From Golubevia sp. BC0850 (lineage: Eukaryota; Basidiomycota; Exobasidiomycetes; Golubeviales; Golubeviaceae): a stretch of DNA of 64,000 bases. Below, one piece after another: positions 45,328 to 57,487 of this stretch. Both the position numbers and the translations under genes were made by a program. Positions within the stretch are counted from its first letter, which is position 1. Each line of letters opens with the position of its first letter. The notes beneath the pieces are model-generated. The model saw only the letters and a list, made by a program, of their open reading frames with translations, was not told the DNA's origin and did no database searches. The stretch lies in NCBI GenBank assembly GCA_012976225.1, contig JAAVVG010000025.1, positions 248,001 through 312,000 on the forward strand, written 5' to 3'.

Positions 45328-48300
45328 ATGTCAGATTTCCAAAAGGATAACTTGAGTTTAGAGGAAACAAAGTGAGTAACCATGTCATATCATATCCTCT
45401 ACTCTCATCTTACTGATTTCTCCTTACCCTCCCTTCTCCTTCTCAGCGCCCTACGAGCCAAGTTAGGTCTCTCACTTCTAGTAGATGATGGTCCAAAGAA
45501 ATCAGCCTCAAAAGATCAAGATGGTCAACAGGAACCAGACAAACCTAAAAGTGGTTTAGATGATCAAGAAGAAACAGCCAATCAAAATTACGAGAAACGA
45601 AAGGAGAAGGAGAGATTAGAGAGGGAAGAGAAGGAAGCTAGAGAGAGAATCGCAAAGTGAGTATCGATCATAGCCTGATTGCAGATTACAGTAGCAGAGA
45701 TATTAGAGGTGTGGTCAGATTGCCCAGTCCATCAGCAGAGTGCTTTGCAGAGTGAAAGAGAAAGGTCTGGGTGGAGTTGTGACTGCGCGAGGATCCTGCC
45801 TCTGCCATGACTTATGGCTTTGTTGGGTAGAATGTATGCGGCTCCCAGATTTTGTTTATGACCAGGATCTCATCTCAATTGTCTCTGAGATAAAATCGAT
45901 GAACGGAACTTGAAGCCATCGTCCTCAACTCACTTACCCCACCTCTAATGCTAACCTCCCTCTTTCCCCTCTCTCTCTCTCTCCCTCACCCCTCTTTCTC
46001 AGAGCTCAAAACAAACGAGAACTAGCAAAGAAACTTCGAGGTCCAACTTTAGGAGATCCCGAACCATCAACTCTAGGTTCCCCTTCCCCTTCTTCTTCCT
46101 CCAAAGAAACTCTCAAATGGTTAAAATTACGACAAAAGAAAGAAAGGGCACATGCAGCTTCTAGATTAGCAGAATTAGAAGCTCAAGAATCTCAAGCGTT
46201 GGAATCCTATGATTCAAAAGATTTGACAGGTTTAAGAGTTGGTCATGATTTAGATTCTTTCGATTTCTCAAATGGTGGTGAAAGAATTTTGACTTTAAGA
46301 GATTCTAGAATTTTAGATCGAGGGGATGGAGATGATGAATTGATGGATGTTGAATTAGAACAAGGTGAATTAGATAAAAAGAATCTAGAGAGAAAGAAGG
46401 GTATCAAGAATTATACTGGATTGGATGATGATGAATTTGATCCGGAAAATCTTGTGGGTGGAAAGAAAGGCGTGTTATCTAAATATGATGCTGATATTCC
46501 TGAGAATGAGAGAATGAGAAGAGAGAAGGCTGATGGAGGGTTTACGTTAGGAGCTCCAGTTAGGAATAAAGATGAAGAGGTTACTAAGAAAAGAGAGGAA
46601 AATGCTAGGATGTTAAATAGGACTATGTTGAGTTTGGATTATGCTAGTGAGTATTCTTTGACTTTCTAATCACTAATGAGTTCTTCATTCTCGAATTGAG
46701 GCGTCATTATTGACTGTCTTTTCTCCGCTCACCCCATTCCTCATCACAGAGAATCAAGAAGCTTCAGACTATTTGACTGCAGGAGATGTTGGATTCAAGA
46801 AACCAAAGGTAAGTTTCAACCTTTCCTGTCTCTCCCTCTATCTCAGAACTTTCGAAACTGAACATTCCCGTCCCCCCACCAACCTTGCACCTTTTCGCTG
46901 ACCCAGGGAACCCCATCCTTTCTTTTTTCGCGATTTCCTCGTCTTGACCTCTTTTGGTCGATCATTTCCTTCCCTACTTTCTCATCCTTGACAGTCTAAG
47001 AAGAAAATGAAGAAAGCTTCCTCAAGGGTTAAGTTAGAACCTGAAGATGATGAAGAGACTCCAAACGCCTCGACTTCTGCTCAACAAGAAGATTCAGAAA
47101 TGAAGGATCTGACTACGGCTCCTGCTACATCTCGACGAAGAGTTCAGGAAACTGATAATTTCGTTGATGATGATGAATTGGCTGCCTCTTTGGCTAGAGC
47201 TCGGAAACAGAAAGCAAAGAAGACTTTCAATAAGATGACTCCGGAGATGATCGCTCAGAATCGTGAGTATCTAAAGACTATGGACAGATTTAACAGTGCA
47301 GAAAGGAGAGCGAGAAGTGGACCTTTGACATCTCTCCTCCCTCTTATTCTAACAGTTCAAGCTCAAAAGGACGCAGAAGCCGCAGAGGCAGCTCAGAAGG
47401 AAGCCGAGAACATGAAAGCAGAACCTGACATCGCAGCTCCCTCTCTCAACAGAGGAGGCAGTGGAGAGATTCTCACTTTCGATGCCACTTCTGAATTCGT
47501 TCGCAACATCTCTCATCGCCCGGTCGAAGAAGTTCGCCGTCGACCTCAACGTTCAAGTGCAAGTGCAACTCCAGGTCCTTCGATTTCTAATGAGATTCAA
47601 ATCAAACAGGAGCCAAGAAGAAGTCCCGAGCATGGTATGGATGCTGAGATGTTGATTTTACCAGAGAATGGAAGCGGAGAAGATGGAGATGGAGAAGATT
47701 ATGGAGAGGGACCTCCAGAAGTTGAAGCGGAAGCAGAAGAACCGAAACCTCAGGAGGAAGAAGAAGTAGCTCCAGTTGGAGTAGCAGGGGGACTTGCAGG
47801 TACTCTAGCTCTACTTCGAAATCAAGGTCTTATTAGTAAAATTGATTCAGAACAACAAGCAAGAGAGAAAGAACAACTTAAGTATGATTCTTGGTTAGCT
47901 GCTCGTAGAAGTGAAGATGCAGTTAGAGAAGCTGAAAGAGTCGCTTCAAAAGCTCAAGGAAGTTCAAAAGATCAAGCTACTAGAGAATGGGAGAATAGAC
48001 AGAGAGAAGCTGAAGACGCTAGAAGAGCTATTGAGAAATTCAAGGATTATAAACCTGATATAGATATCAAATATCATGATTCTCATGGAAGAGTTCTTAA
48101 TATGAGAGAAAGTTGGAAACATTTGAGTCATGAATTTCATGGGAAAGGTCATGGTCATAAACAACAGGAAAAAATCAGAAAGAGAATCGAATTGGAAAAG
48201 AAACAGGAAAAAATGTTTGCTGGTGATTCTAAGGGGATGAGTACTACTTTTACTGAGAGAGCTGAGAGAATGGGTCAAGCTCATATGGTTTTGAGTGGTG

Positions 48301-48783
48301 AGTTGGAATTTCCTGTCTCTTCTCTTGTCTCTTCTATGAAACGGGCCGTTGACCTTTCTCTTCTTCTTCTCTCTCTCTCTCTCTACAGTTGGAGCTCGTG
48401 GAAACGCACCTCAAGACATCGGAATTCTAGGACCAAACATGGCCAAGAAACCTGCCAATAAATCCAAGCAACCTTCAGCCTCAGAAGCAACTTCTTCTCG
48501 CAACGTCTTGACCAGTGGATCTCCGCCTCCACCTGGAGGTTTGGACAGTTGGGTTCAAGGAGTTCAGAGTGGAACCTCTTCGACTATCGCCGCCAATGGA
48601 CCAAGAGCTGGATTTGCTCCCGTCAGATCTCAACCTGTTGCCAGTGGAAGTGGTACGAATGGAGAATCTGGGACAGCGACGCCAGAGGGATCTGCTGCTC
48701 CTAGTAGATTCAAGTTGGCGTTTGGTGCGAAGAGAGAGAATCCAGATTCTGGGGGCGGTGGAGCTCAGAAGAAGAGAGGTTGA
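45328..48783 (+). CDS. SNU66: U4/U6.U5 tri-snRNP protein SNU66/SART1
   Basis: Seven exons are preferred: 45328-45371, 45447-45656, 46003-46646, 46750-46808, 46995-47262, 47356-48297 and 48389-48783, giving 853 aa. The intron 47263-47355 is 93 bp with no stop, so reading through would give 884 aa in frame. It is taken as an intron because it has GTGAGT and CTAACAG ends and because splicing restores AQNLQAQKDAEAAE. Family marks are SLEETNALRAKLGLSLL at the start, LTGLRVGHDLDSF, ERILTLRDSRILD, GVLSKYDADIPENE, and near the end DIKYHDSHGRVLNMRESWK and LSHEFHGKGHGHKQQEK. The protein bridges U5 and U4/U6 in the tri-snRNP and is needed for spliceosome assembly. The last 130 residues are Gly/Ser/Pro-rich. 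Confidence 0.94.
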
Positions 48784-49448
48784 GGAGGATCACTACTTTC
48801 GTTCAAATTGTTTTGCTTTGCTCTTTGTAATTGTCTTTCTCAAGCTAGTAAATGATTGCTCTCGGACCTTGAAGAGTGATTGGACAAAGTGAAGTTGAAG
48901 GCTGAATTCCAGATCTGAAAGCAGAGATCTGCTTTCCTCGATCTGATGGGTTCATTGATCTCAGTAAACTTACTAACTTGAAAGGGTCAACAAGGAAAAA
49001 GGGAGCTTGTGATCATTGAAAGGGAGAAAGGATAAGTTGATAAGTTGACAGTGATGCTCTTCTTTCGAACTCAATTGAGATCCTTTGATACTCTAGATCG
49101 CCGTTAGACATCTACTTCAAGCCCGCTCAAGAGATCGAACAGAACAGACAGATCTATTGAAGCGCCAAAAATACCTAGAAGGGAGAACGAAGGAAGGTTA
49201 GGAATGACGGGGGATCAATAAGGAAGAGATGAAGGTCTAAACTCTAACGGATGAATGTCTAGTCACTCCAGATTGGAAGCTTCTGCTCACCTATCTGAAC
49301 TCGGAACTGAAGGTGTGCGACAGTCCGAGCCAAGAACAGATCCGATGTAGCCAAAAGAAAGGGGCGGTGCGAAGGAAAGAATTCGCCAACTCGCCATCTT
49401 TTTCTTATTTGATCTCGTTCGTTCTAACAATAACCACTCAAATCGACC
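48784..49448. other. Intergenic region, SNU66 3' side to F-box-like gene 3
   Basis: These 665 bp have no supported gene. The region holds the SNU66 3' UTR and the upstream side of the next F-box-like pseudogene. Confidence 0.4.
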
Positions 49449-50263
49449 ATGTCTGTGCGTTTACTTCCTGCAGAGATTCTATCCATGACATTTGAATTTG
49501 CCTCTTTATCTTTCAAAGATCTCTCTTTGGTTTGTCAAGACTTCTATTCATCTCTTCTCCTCTATGTTTTTCCACTCTTCGTCTCGCTGGTCCCTTCGAC
49601 GAATTTCTCTCAGAAAGAACTGACTGGATAGATGCTAGACCAAGAGTTCAGAACAACATCAAGAGATTAATACTAGATGTCGAAGATGCTGCAAACTTAA
49701 GTCCAATCACTATGGGAACCTTCGATTCAATCACCTCACTCCCAAACTTGGAAAGACTTTCTATCGTCAACTTCAAAGCTCAGTCCACCAACAATAGAAG
49801 ACAGAACAATATGAACAAAAGGGTTTCAGAAATGTATCGTAACAGATGGGCCAAGCTCTTTCATACTTTGGGACGCAACATCAAAGTTTTAGGCATCTCC
49901 GACCAAGCGTTTATGAGTATTCCTGTTTGGAATTTTTGACATTTGTGTCAAATTAACATCATAGTCACAAAGTTGGACATGGATGCTAACATTAGAAACA
50001 TTGGAAACTATATTGAGTTGTTTGATGAAGATATGAAGGAGGGGAATGCCTGGGTTCAAGCGCTCGGTCTATGTGCTTACAACTTCTCTTGCATTCAACT
50101 TCCTGAGAAACGTTTAACTCTTCAGCTGGAACGTCTCACCTATCAACAGATAGCACGCATAGTTCTTCCTCTGCTTTCTGCTGCTGAGTTTCAACAGGAA
50201 CAAGCAGACACTGAAGGCCTTGACTCCTTTGGATCGAGGTGTCAAACCGTTTGGACAATATGA
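49449..50263 (+). pseudogene. Decayed F-box-like gene 3
   Basis: ATG at 49449 opens a clean F-box-like start: LLPAEILSMTFEFASLSFKD then LSLVCQDFYSSLL. The frame slips near a T-run at about 49566. In the next frame the text continues with STLRLAGPFDEFLSERTDWI and LPNLERLSIVNFKAQ (LRR-like). That frame meets TGA at 49937-49939 but stays open in the same register afterwards (NIGNYIELFDEDMKEGNAWV ... LPEKRLTLQLERLTYQQ) to the stop at 50263. One slip and one in-frame stop are present, the same grade of decay as the copy at 18183. A length change in the T-run could also be a sequencing error, which read mapping would show. Confidence 0.6.
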
Positions 50264-50681
50264 ACTCTCGCAAACGATAAACCTCCAAGTCTATTTAATC
50301 GTATCACTTCTGTGATTCTTATCTATTCTGCTCTCCTTTGGAGTAGTCTTGAGACGTCGATCTACAATTCTGGCGAGAAGCTACAGAGTGGGAGAGAAAT
50401 GATTGGTCAGAAGAGTTCATGGGAAACCAATGAACGCTCGACCTTCCGGTGGTGACTTGTTCGAACCAATCGCTTCGAACCAACCGCATAAATGTTCCAT
50501 TCTGATCTACTTTCTCCCTTTATCCACTCAGGAAAGTCAGGCATCGCTCTCCTTCAAGTTCTTCACTTTTGCACTCACCAGTTGAACGGACTTCCTCCTT
50601 TTCCTCTTCCTCAGCTGTATCTATCCTTCTAACGAACACCCTATCACCACTCTGAAGTCCCATTGATTCGACCGTCTGATC
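50264..50681. other. Short intergenic region
   Basis: These 418 bp contain nothing I can support as a gene, repeat or RNA. Confidence 0.35.
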
Positions 50682-50921
50682 TCAATTGAAGTAGACGGGC
50701 GGCTGACGAGCTTGAGGGTTAAAGCAGAAGCATTTTCCGAGCTGAAGAGTTGGGACCTGTTCCTCATGATTCAAGCCTGCTCCCTTGCAAAAAGCTTTGA
50801 GAACTTTCTCTAACTTCTGATAAGGTCTGACTCCTTTTACGTCTAGAGGAAGGGATTGAAGTAGGCAGCCATGAGCTTCGATCTTGTGGCAGAAGAAGAG
50901 CTTCATGGAGTTGCTTGACAT
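50682..50921 (-). CDS. Hypothetical small protein, 79 aa
   Basis: A single uninterrupted frame starts at an ATG (50921) and ends at TGA/TAA-type stop at 50682. The sequence is balanced rather than low-complexity, with five Cys (FFCHKIEAHGCLL, FCKGAGL, KCFCFNPQ) and a Lys-rich middle. No signal peptide or known domain was seen. It lies downstream of the Myb gene on the same strand, with 307 bp between. It could be a genuine short gene or a chance frame. There is no splice evidence to help. Confidence 0.3.
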   Translation of the reverse strand: MSSNSMKLFFCHKIEAHGCLLQSLPLDVKGVRPYQKLEKVLKAFCKGAGLNHEEQVPTLQLGKCFCFNPQARQPPVYFN

Positions 50922-51228
50922 TGGAGGAAGAGAATGAATGAAAAGAGGTTCGGGAAGTTTGGTAGAAGAAGATGTGAGATACCTCCGACTCTCTGTTGAA
51001 AAGATGAGAGAAGAGAAGATGAAGAAAGTTGTGTCTCTCTTCGGGTTTCGATCATCCGGATGAGAACAACACTTGTGCGGAGGCGCGGAGGCAGAGTATG
51101 TCTATATGCCTCTCTCCCTGTCTTTCTCTAAGCGATATTTTTTTCTAAAGAAACTTTTGATATGAATACAGTGTAAAACACAACGGAGAAGGCTCGGCCC
51201 TATTTGAAGGTCAGCGCCTTTCAAAGAC
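50922..51228. other. Gap between small ORF and Myb gene
   Basis: These 307 bp hold the 3' UTR of the Myb gene. Nothing else is supported. Confidence 0.35.
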
Positions 51229-54200
51229 TCATTTCCTCCCTCTCCCTCTTTCACCTCTTTGAGCGCTTGATTGAGATTGAGAAGCAGTTGCAGCTCTACT
51301 CGTTCTTGCGGATCTTCTTTGAGGAGGAGCAATAGGGTCGACCTTTTGTTTCTTTCCCCTCGTTGTCTCTTCTTCCTCATCCTCAATCTCTCCATCCTCA
51401 AGTTCCTTCTCACCTTCATCCGGCTCCATTCCATTATGACCCTCAACTTCAACTTCAGAAGCTTTCTTTGTCTCAGAACTTCCACTAACCTTCTTCTTCT
51501 TTTCCTCTCTCTTTCTCTTCTGTTTCTCTCCAGTTTCGAATTTCCTCATCAATTTAGGTTCTTCAACTTCTCTTCCATGAGCGTTCATTAAATGGCCCTT
51601 CAAAGTTTTGAACCTCTTATAGACCTTATCACAAGGTAAACCATTTGAATTGAATTCAGGACATTTCAAAGTCGATTCTTCTCCTTCTTCTGGTTCAGGT
51701 GAATATTGAATCGAGTTGGTTGGAGAAGTCGGAGGAAGTAATTGATCCAGTTGAAATTTTGTTAAAGGTTTCTTTCTGGAGGTCGAAGTTGAAGGTTGAA
51801 GTTCTTCTTCTTCTGAGTCTCTATACACGAGATCATCGTCGAGATCTGGAGTTGGAAGTTTTTTCTTGCCTCTTCCTTTTGAAGCTGGAACTTTGCGTTT
51901 GAGTGAGGTTTTTGAGGTACTTGCAGCAGCACTGCTAGAAGATGGATCAGAGGCAGAAGCTTGTCTCAAGTCTCTTGCTTGAAGCTTCATGAAGCGATCC
52001 CTTGCCTGTAAACAGAAAAGAAAAGAGTCAGGCATCTGAGAACTCACTCAATCCCCTAACCAAACCTCTCTCCATTCTCGATAACATCGTTCATTTTGAC
52101 TCACTTGTTTATCAGTCATTCCACCCACGTGTTCTCCAACTTCAACCCAACTCATACCTTCCTTTCCAGCACATGCCCTCAATCTATCATCTTCTGCTTC
52201 AGTCCAACGTCTTCCAACAGCATCTCCTCTTCTCGTTGGATCGGTAGGTCCTACTTCCAAATCCACTTTTTTGCCTTTCCCTTTTCCTTTTACAGTACTG
52301 AGTTCATCATCATCTTTAGTCAAATCAGTAACAACGCTTAATCTACCTTTCCATCTCTCTCTACATTGTTGAGGAGTTCTACCTGGAACGTAAAAAGCTA
52401 CACTTTTCCAATCACTAACATCAGCTCCAAAGACTTTGAGAGCTGAAATCAAGTGTTTGTCTTCATGAGAGAACCATTGACCTCTGTAAATTGAGGAATC
52501 CAAGCCTGTCACGTATCTTTGATGACATTTGAAGGCTTCTCGATTGGTTCCTAAACGATCTCCGACTAGAGATTTGAAGTGAAACAGAGAAGGAGAAGGA
52601 AGTTTCCAAAAGAGAAGAAGTCAGCTGAAAGGAAACTCCAAGAGTGAGGGAGAGGAAGAAGAGCAGAAGCGAGAGTAAGCTGTGACTTACTAGTATTCCA
52701 TCTAGGACCAACGATCTTAATCAACCTTAACAACTCCTGATCTTCTTTCTCAGTGAAAGGAACACTCTTAAACTGAGATAACGAACTTCTAGTGAAAGCT
52801 GCCATACATTGAGCTCCATTTCTTCCAGTCTGAGGTTTGGGGGAAAGAGATAGGCGATAAGAAATGCCATTTTTTGGAAGGAGATACTTTGCCGTCCAAT
52901 TACAAGCGGAAAATTGAAACCTTTAGCACTCACATTAAGAAGTCTAGCAATCTCCTCCCAATCGATTTCGTCTCCAATCTCCAACTCGTTCTCTTCCTTC
53001 TCCTTACCTTCACCATTTTCTGTCTCTACCTCCATGTCCACTTCAACTTCTCTTTCCTTACCCTTCCCTTTTCTCATACCCTTTACGATAGCTTTCCCTT
53101 TAGCCTTACTTTTTCCTTTACCCTTGCTTTGATCCCTATCCTCCCCATCCTCCCCATTCTTAACCTCCCACAACCCCCCAACAATCTCTTTCAACCTATC
53201 CTGTTCTTCATGACTCCATTCATCAGAATTCAAACCAGGTCTATCATGCATTAGCCATCTAGTTCTACAATCCTCAGAAGAATGAGTTCCGACTGAATCT
53301 GCTACTTTTTTCCAATTGACTTGGTTTTCTTCGTCTTCTTCATCTGGGTTTTGATCTTCTGAAGCTCCATGAAAAGAGTCTTGCATTTGAGAAGAAGCTT
53401 GCATCTCTTTAATATTGAGAGGTAAAGATGCTAGAGTAAGTTCCATTACAGACATAGAATCAACCATTTGCGAAGGTTCTTTGATTAGAGAATCGTTTAA
53501 GGCTTGACGTAGGAAGATTCTTTTGCATTCTGCTAGGACTGCTTTTTTCAGGTTTTTGACGTCTGCTGCTATCCCTGTTTGGGTGTTTATGAGAGTAGGT
53601 TTTGGATCGAAGAGATAGAAGAGAAGCTGTCAGTGGGTGGGTGGCAAAGTCAGAAGAAAAACAGCGAACAAAGCCCATCAGAACTCACACATGGTAACAG
53701 TCGCTAATTGACGGAACTCTAAGTTCTCATCGGCATGCAATCGAAGTAGTGGGATCTGGGAATCAAAGATGAGGAGTGGTCAGCGATTGAAAAGGAAAGA
53801 AAAAGGATGGAGGAATTGAAATTCACAGAATCGACCAATCTTGGAAATCTAGGTAGATGGTAGCTCTCACGTTCTATGATAGGCATGAGTCCAAACGGTG
53901 AATCTTCGGCTTCAATTTTATCAGCGTATTCTAATCGTCTCTGTTGAAAAAGAGTGAGAGATAGACAGAAAGGTCAGCCCAAACCAGAAGAGACTCTGAC
54001 TGAGCAGAGAGCGACGACTAACCTGAAACTCATCCAAATGATCATAAGCATATTTGATCCCAGCTAACAAGCTAATAGTTTTATCTTGCTGATTAGCATT
54101 CAATTGACTCGCAAGTCTCAAATCGGCTTTCTGTTTCAAGATTTGATTGAATTCCACTTGATCATTTCTAGCTTCAATCTTTTCTGGAAGATGTGAGATC

Positions 54201-54448
54201 GGTTTAGATCTTCTCTTCTTTGTGATGGTTTCATCCACATTTGAGGCAGAGTTAGATGGTGGTGGAGGTGGTGGAGTAGGATTAGGAGGTCCTAAAGGTC
54301 TAGAAGATTCAGGATGAGGATCTTGATGATGGATTGAAGTAGCAACCGAAGGTGATGGTGGAGAAAATAAATCTTCGAACTCTCTTTCTCTTTGTCCAGT
54401 TGGAGTTGAAGGTGAAGCTGCTCGACCTATTGGTAGTGATAAATCCAT
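51229..54448 (-). CDS. Five-repeat Myb/SANT DNA-binding protein, SNAPC4-like
   Basis: Seven exons on the minus strand: 54023-54448, 53827-53940, 53689-53755, 52934-53574, 52691-52829, 52105-52565 and 51229-52005. They give 874 aa. Exon 2 was extended past a first GTGAGA because only the later GTGAAT donor gives an open junction. Five Myb-like repeats follow one another from about residue 275 to 625: WKKVADSVGTHSSEDCRTRW; WEEIARLLNTGRNGAQCMAAF split by an intron; FTEKEDQELLRLIKIVGPRW; QWFSHEDKHLISALKVFG ... PQQCRERWKG; and RWTEAEDDRLRACAGKEGMS. Tandem repeats of this kind occur in SNAPC4, which drives snRNA genes, and in Bas1/Reb1-type factors. The tail has a C2H2-like CPEFNSNGLPCDKVYKRF ... 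LKGHLMNAH motif and acidic/basic stretches. The exact orthologue is uncertain. Confidence 0.8.
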
Positions 54449-54616
54449 TCTCTCTTCACTGGAATTAAGTTAGACCAATTGAATTGGCAACATTGGATGC
54501 AAGGGAAAGGAAAGGGAAGGTGAGAAACTCGAATCCACTTCTTCTGTCGCAACCATCAGCTTCAGCATCAGCACCAGTTGGAAATTCGATCTTTTCCTAA
54601 CGACCTTTGACTAGAA
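54449..54616. promoter_or_regulatory. Very short bidirectional promoter, Myb gene / GPN3
   Basis: Only 168 bp lie between the two start codons, the tightest divergent pair in the window. Both genes are likely to be needed for RNA polymerase function. No TATA box is visible, as is usual for housekeeping promoters. Confidence 0.55.
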
Positions 54617-56304
54617 ATGGGAAGATACGCTGCTTTAGTCTGCGGTAAGTAGTGACAAGCTTCAAACGAGAACTCAAAGGTGCAGAGCAGAGCTGAGCTT
54701 CAAGTCCTTCCATCACAGCTTCTGAATCACCTCTACCTCTGACTCTACTACTTTCAGGTCCAGCCGGTTCAGGTAAATCAACTTTCTGTTCAGCTTTAAT
54801 ATCTCATGCCCATTCGATTGGAAGAAACGTTCATCTCTTCAACTTAGATCCAGCTGCAGAGAGATTCGAATACGCTCCAAGCATAGATATCAGAGATTTG
54901 ATCGGCCTGGAAGATGTCATGTCTGAAATGGGATTGGGTCCCAATGGTGCTTTGGTTTATTGCTTTGAGTGAGTATGGAGTACGAGAATGAGATGAGAGG
55001 CAGAGAAGATGATTGGAGGATGGAAGAGAAGAGAGTCAAGCAACTATAGGCTTCATTTGGAATGCCTCAAGGAAGTTACGCTCGAGTTGAAGGGGTGGAA
55101 GTGAATGTAAATCATTTCAGGCTTGACAATTGACTCTGATGAGTGCGGAAAGCTATCAGTCTCAGGGAGAAGCCCATCATTTAAAGACATTCCCAAACCT
55201 CTAATCTCTCTCTCTCTCTCTCTTCCTCTCCGCAGATATTTACTAAACAACCTAGACTGGTTAGAAGAACAACTAGGAGCTTTCAACGATGATTACCTAA
55301 TCATAGATTGTCCAGGTAAGTGTTTCAAGAAACTCTTCTCTCCACTCTATCTCCCACTTAACCCTTTCCCATTCCACTCCTTTCCTTCAACCCCTCAGGT
55401 CAAATCGAACTCTACACCCACACACCCTTAATCTCCAGACTTTCAAAAATCCTTCAATTAAACTATCAATTTCGAATTTGTGCTTGTTATCTTTTGGAAT
55501 CCCATTTCATAGATGACAGACCTAAATTTTTTGCTGGAACGTTAAGTGCCATGTCTGCCATGATCAATTTGGAATGTCCACATATTAATATCTTATCAAA
55601 AATGGATTTGTTAAAGAGAGGTGATACGGGGAATACTGCAAGTTCAAGTCGAGCAGGAGGAGTAGGTGGGATAGGAGGGGGAGGGTTAGGAAATAGAGAA
55701 TTAGAAAGATACTTAGATCCAGATCCAACTTTGTTGATCAATGAAATTAATGAAAGTACAAATCCTAGATTCCATGAGTTGAATAAGGGGATCGTTCAAT
55801 TGGTGAGTCTTTGAGGGGATTAGAGTCTTTGACGATGGCTTGGAAGGATGTCAAAATTTCTTATGATTTTTCTTCTTGGAGTAATCTTTTATTTTCATTG
55901 ACTCATGATCTCTTATTTTTTCTAACTCTTTGTTGATAATCAGATCGACGACTTCGCGATGGTGAATTTCATGCCTTTAGATGTGACGGATGATGATTCT
56001 GTTGGAATGATTTTGAGTCATATCGATAACACCATGCAGTATGGAGAAGATGAGGTGAGTTTCATTTCGAGCTTTGTACTTGCTGTTTCAAAACAACGCA
56101 GAGAGGACCAGAGATGATCCTCGAAGAGATGAAGATGCGAAGGACTTGCTTTTTTTTCTTCGAGTTTTCAATTTTCTTACAACCCCTTTTTTCTTCTCTC
56201 AACCTTCTGTTTCTCTTCTTCTCTTGACCGTAAATTTCTGTCAATGCTAATAGGAACCGAAAGAACCCAAAGACATGGATACTGGAGACTTCGATGAATC
56301 TTAG
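54617..56304 (+). CDS. GPN3: GPN-loop GTPase 3
   Basis: Six exons, 54617-54644, 54758-54968, 55236-55315, 55399-55802, 55944-56054 and 56254-56304, give 294 aa. The P-loop GPAGSGKST is formed across the first intron. [24 protein letters not shown], the GPN motif in [31 protein letters not shown] and [14 protein letters not shown] follow. ISKMD-type guanine recognition appears as [10 protein letters not shown]. Agreement with yeast Gpn3 is close throughout. Gpn3 acts with Gpn1/Npa3 in assembly and nuclear import of RNA polymerase II. A Gly/Ser insertion after DLLKRG is not in yeast. The first coding exon is only 28 bp. Confidence 0.96.
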
Positions 56305-57487
56305 TGGCGATTCCTTTTTTCGATCCTCTCTCTCTCTCTTTCTGGTATGATGCACAGTCAGTCTCTGTTGATTTTTAATCTCTTTTCATTTAGTTTCGCT
56401 TTTTACCATCAATAATTGTACAACAATAACTTCTAGATCGCAATCGATACTGTTTCCTTTCTCTGTCGCTTCGGAAGGATCGAGAAAAATTCAGGCCAAA
56501 CTGCCAAAGTTGGGTGGAACAGCAAGCGTTTTGACTTCCTGCTATTGAATTGCCTGCTTAAAGTTTCTAGAACCTTGTTCAGAGTGGAGCGCGAACAATG
56601 CAATAGTCAGATGTTGTTCTCTCTCCTTAGAACACAATATCGCTCAATTCTAATCAGCAGCCTCAGCCTCAAGAGTGTAGTGCAAACTCAACCAAGACTT
56701 CCATTTTACTTCTTGCGTTGATCAAAGCGAAAGCTCAACCCAAGAATCCTCTTCATTCATGTCCGCAAGGTGAAGTCAACTTTGAAGCTATACTTCGGTC
56801 ACACACGTCGGATCTCGTGGCTGCCTAAATCGATCTCCTCCTCTAGATGTAACAGGAGTCAAGCCTTTCTATTGTTTCCAAAATGGTTTAAACATTCAGA
56901 TATTCTGATGTTAAATGACTTCGAGAACCTTCGTTTGAAGAGAGAGGGAGAGAACTTTCATAGAGCCAGCAGCCAGCAGCCAGCCGGCAGTTCCGGTCTC
57001 TTCTGAGAACTCCTCTCTTCTATGCTGGTCAGATGGCTTGAGATTTTGAGAAGCTCTAGAAGCTTCGATGATACAAATGGCTGTGCCATTCCGTACCTCT
57101 CTGACGTCAGAGCTAGACGTGGAACTTGGTTGTTGAAATGACGTTGTTCGACTTGTTGGGGCAAAGAGGAGAAGAGAGGGTCTGAATCTGAACACTGCAT
57201 CGACCTCCACACCCCTGATTCTGGATTCGGAGTTGATCGATTGATTCCTCTCCTGAAGTGCACATGATAGCGTTTTCAACATCTAGGCCCCCTCTTTCCT
57301 TTTAGATTACAGGTCACGAGAATAGGTTGTTGAATCGAGCTTCAAGAGCGTTCACCTCCACTCGCGAAAGGTATATAAGGAGGTTGTTTTCCTACGGTTT
57401 CTTAACTCTCCTCACCTTCTTCGAAACTTTTTGCCAAACTTCAACTCAACTTTATTCAACCCAGTCTCAACACCGCACTCTATCAAA
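56305..57487. promoter_or_regulatory. Long upstream region of GRG1
   Basis: These 1.2 kb contain the GPN3 3' UTR and a long promoter for the small stress protein downstream. Open frames on both strands are short and unconvincing. A CAGCCAGCAGCCAGC-type repeat lies at about 56958-56985. Confidence 0.45.
57372..57379 (+). promoter_or_regulatory. TATA box of GRG1
   Basis: TATATAAG lies 116 bp before the GRG1 start codon. It is followed by a CT-rich leader (CTTCAACTCAAC-type) ending in ATCAAAATG. It is the clearest TATA box in the window and fits a strongly inducible gene. Confidence 0.7.
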
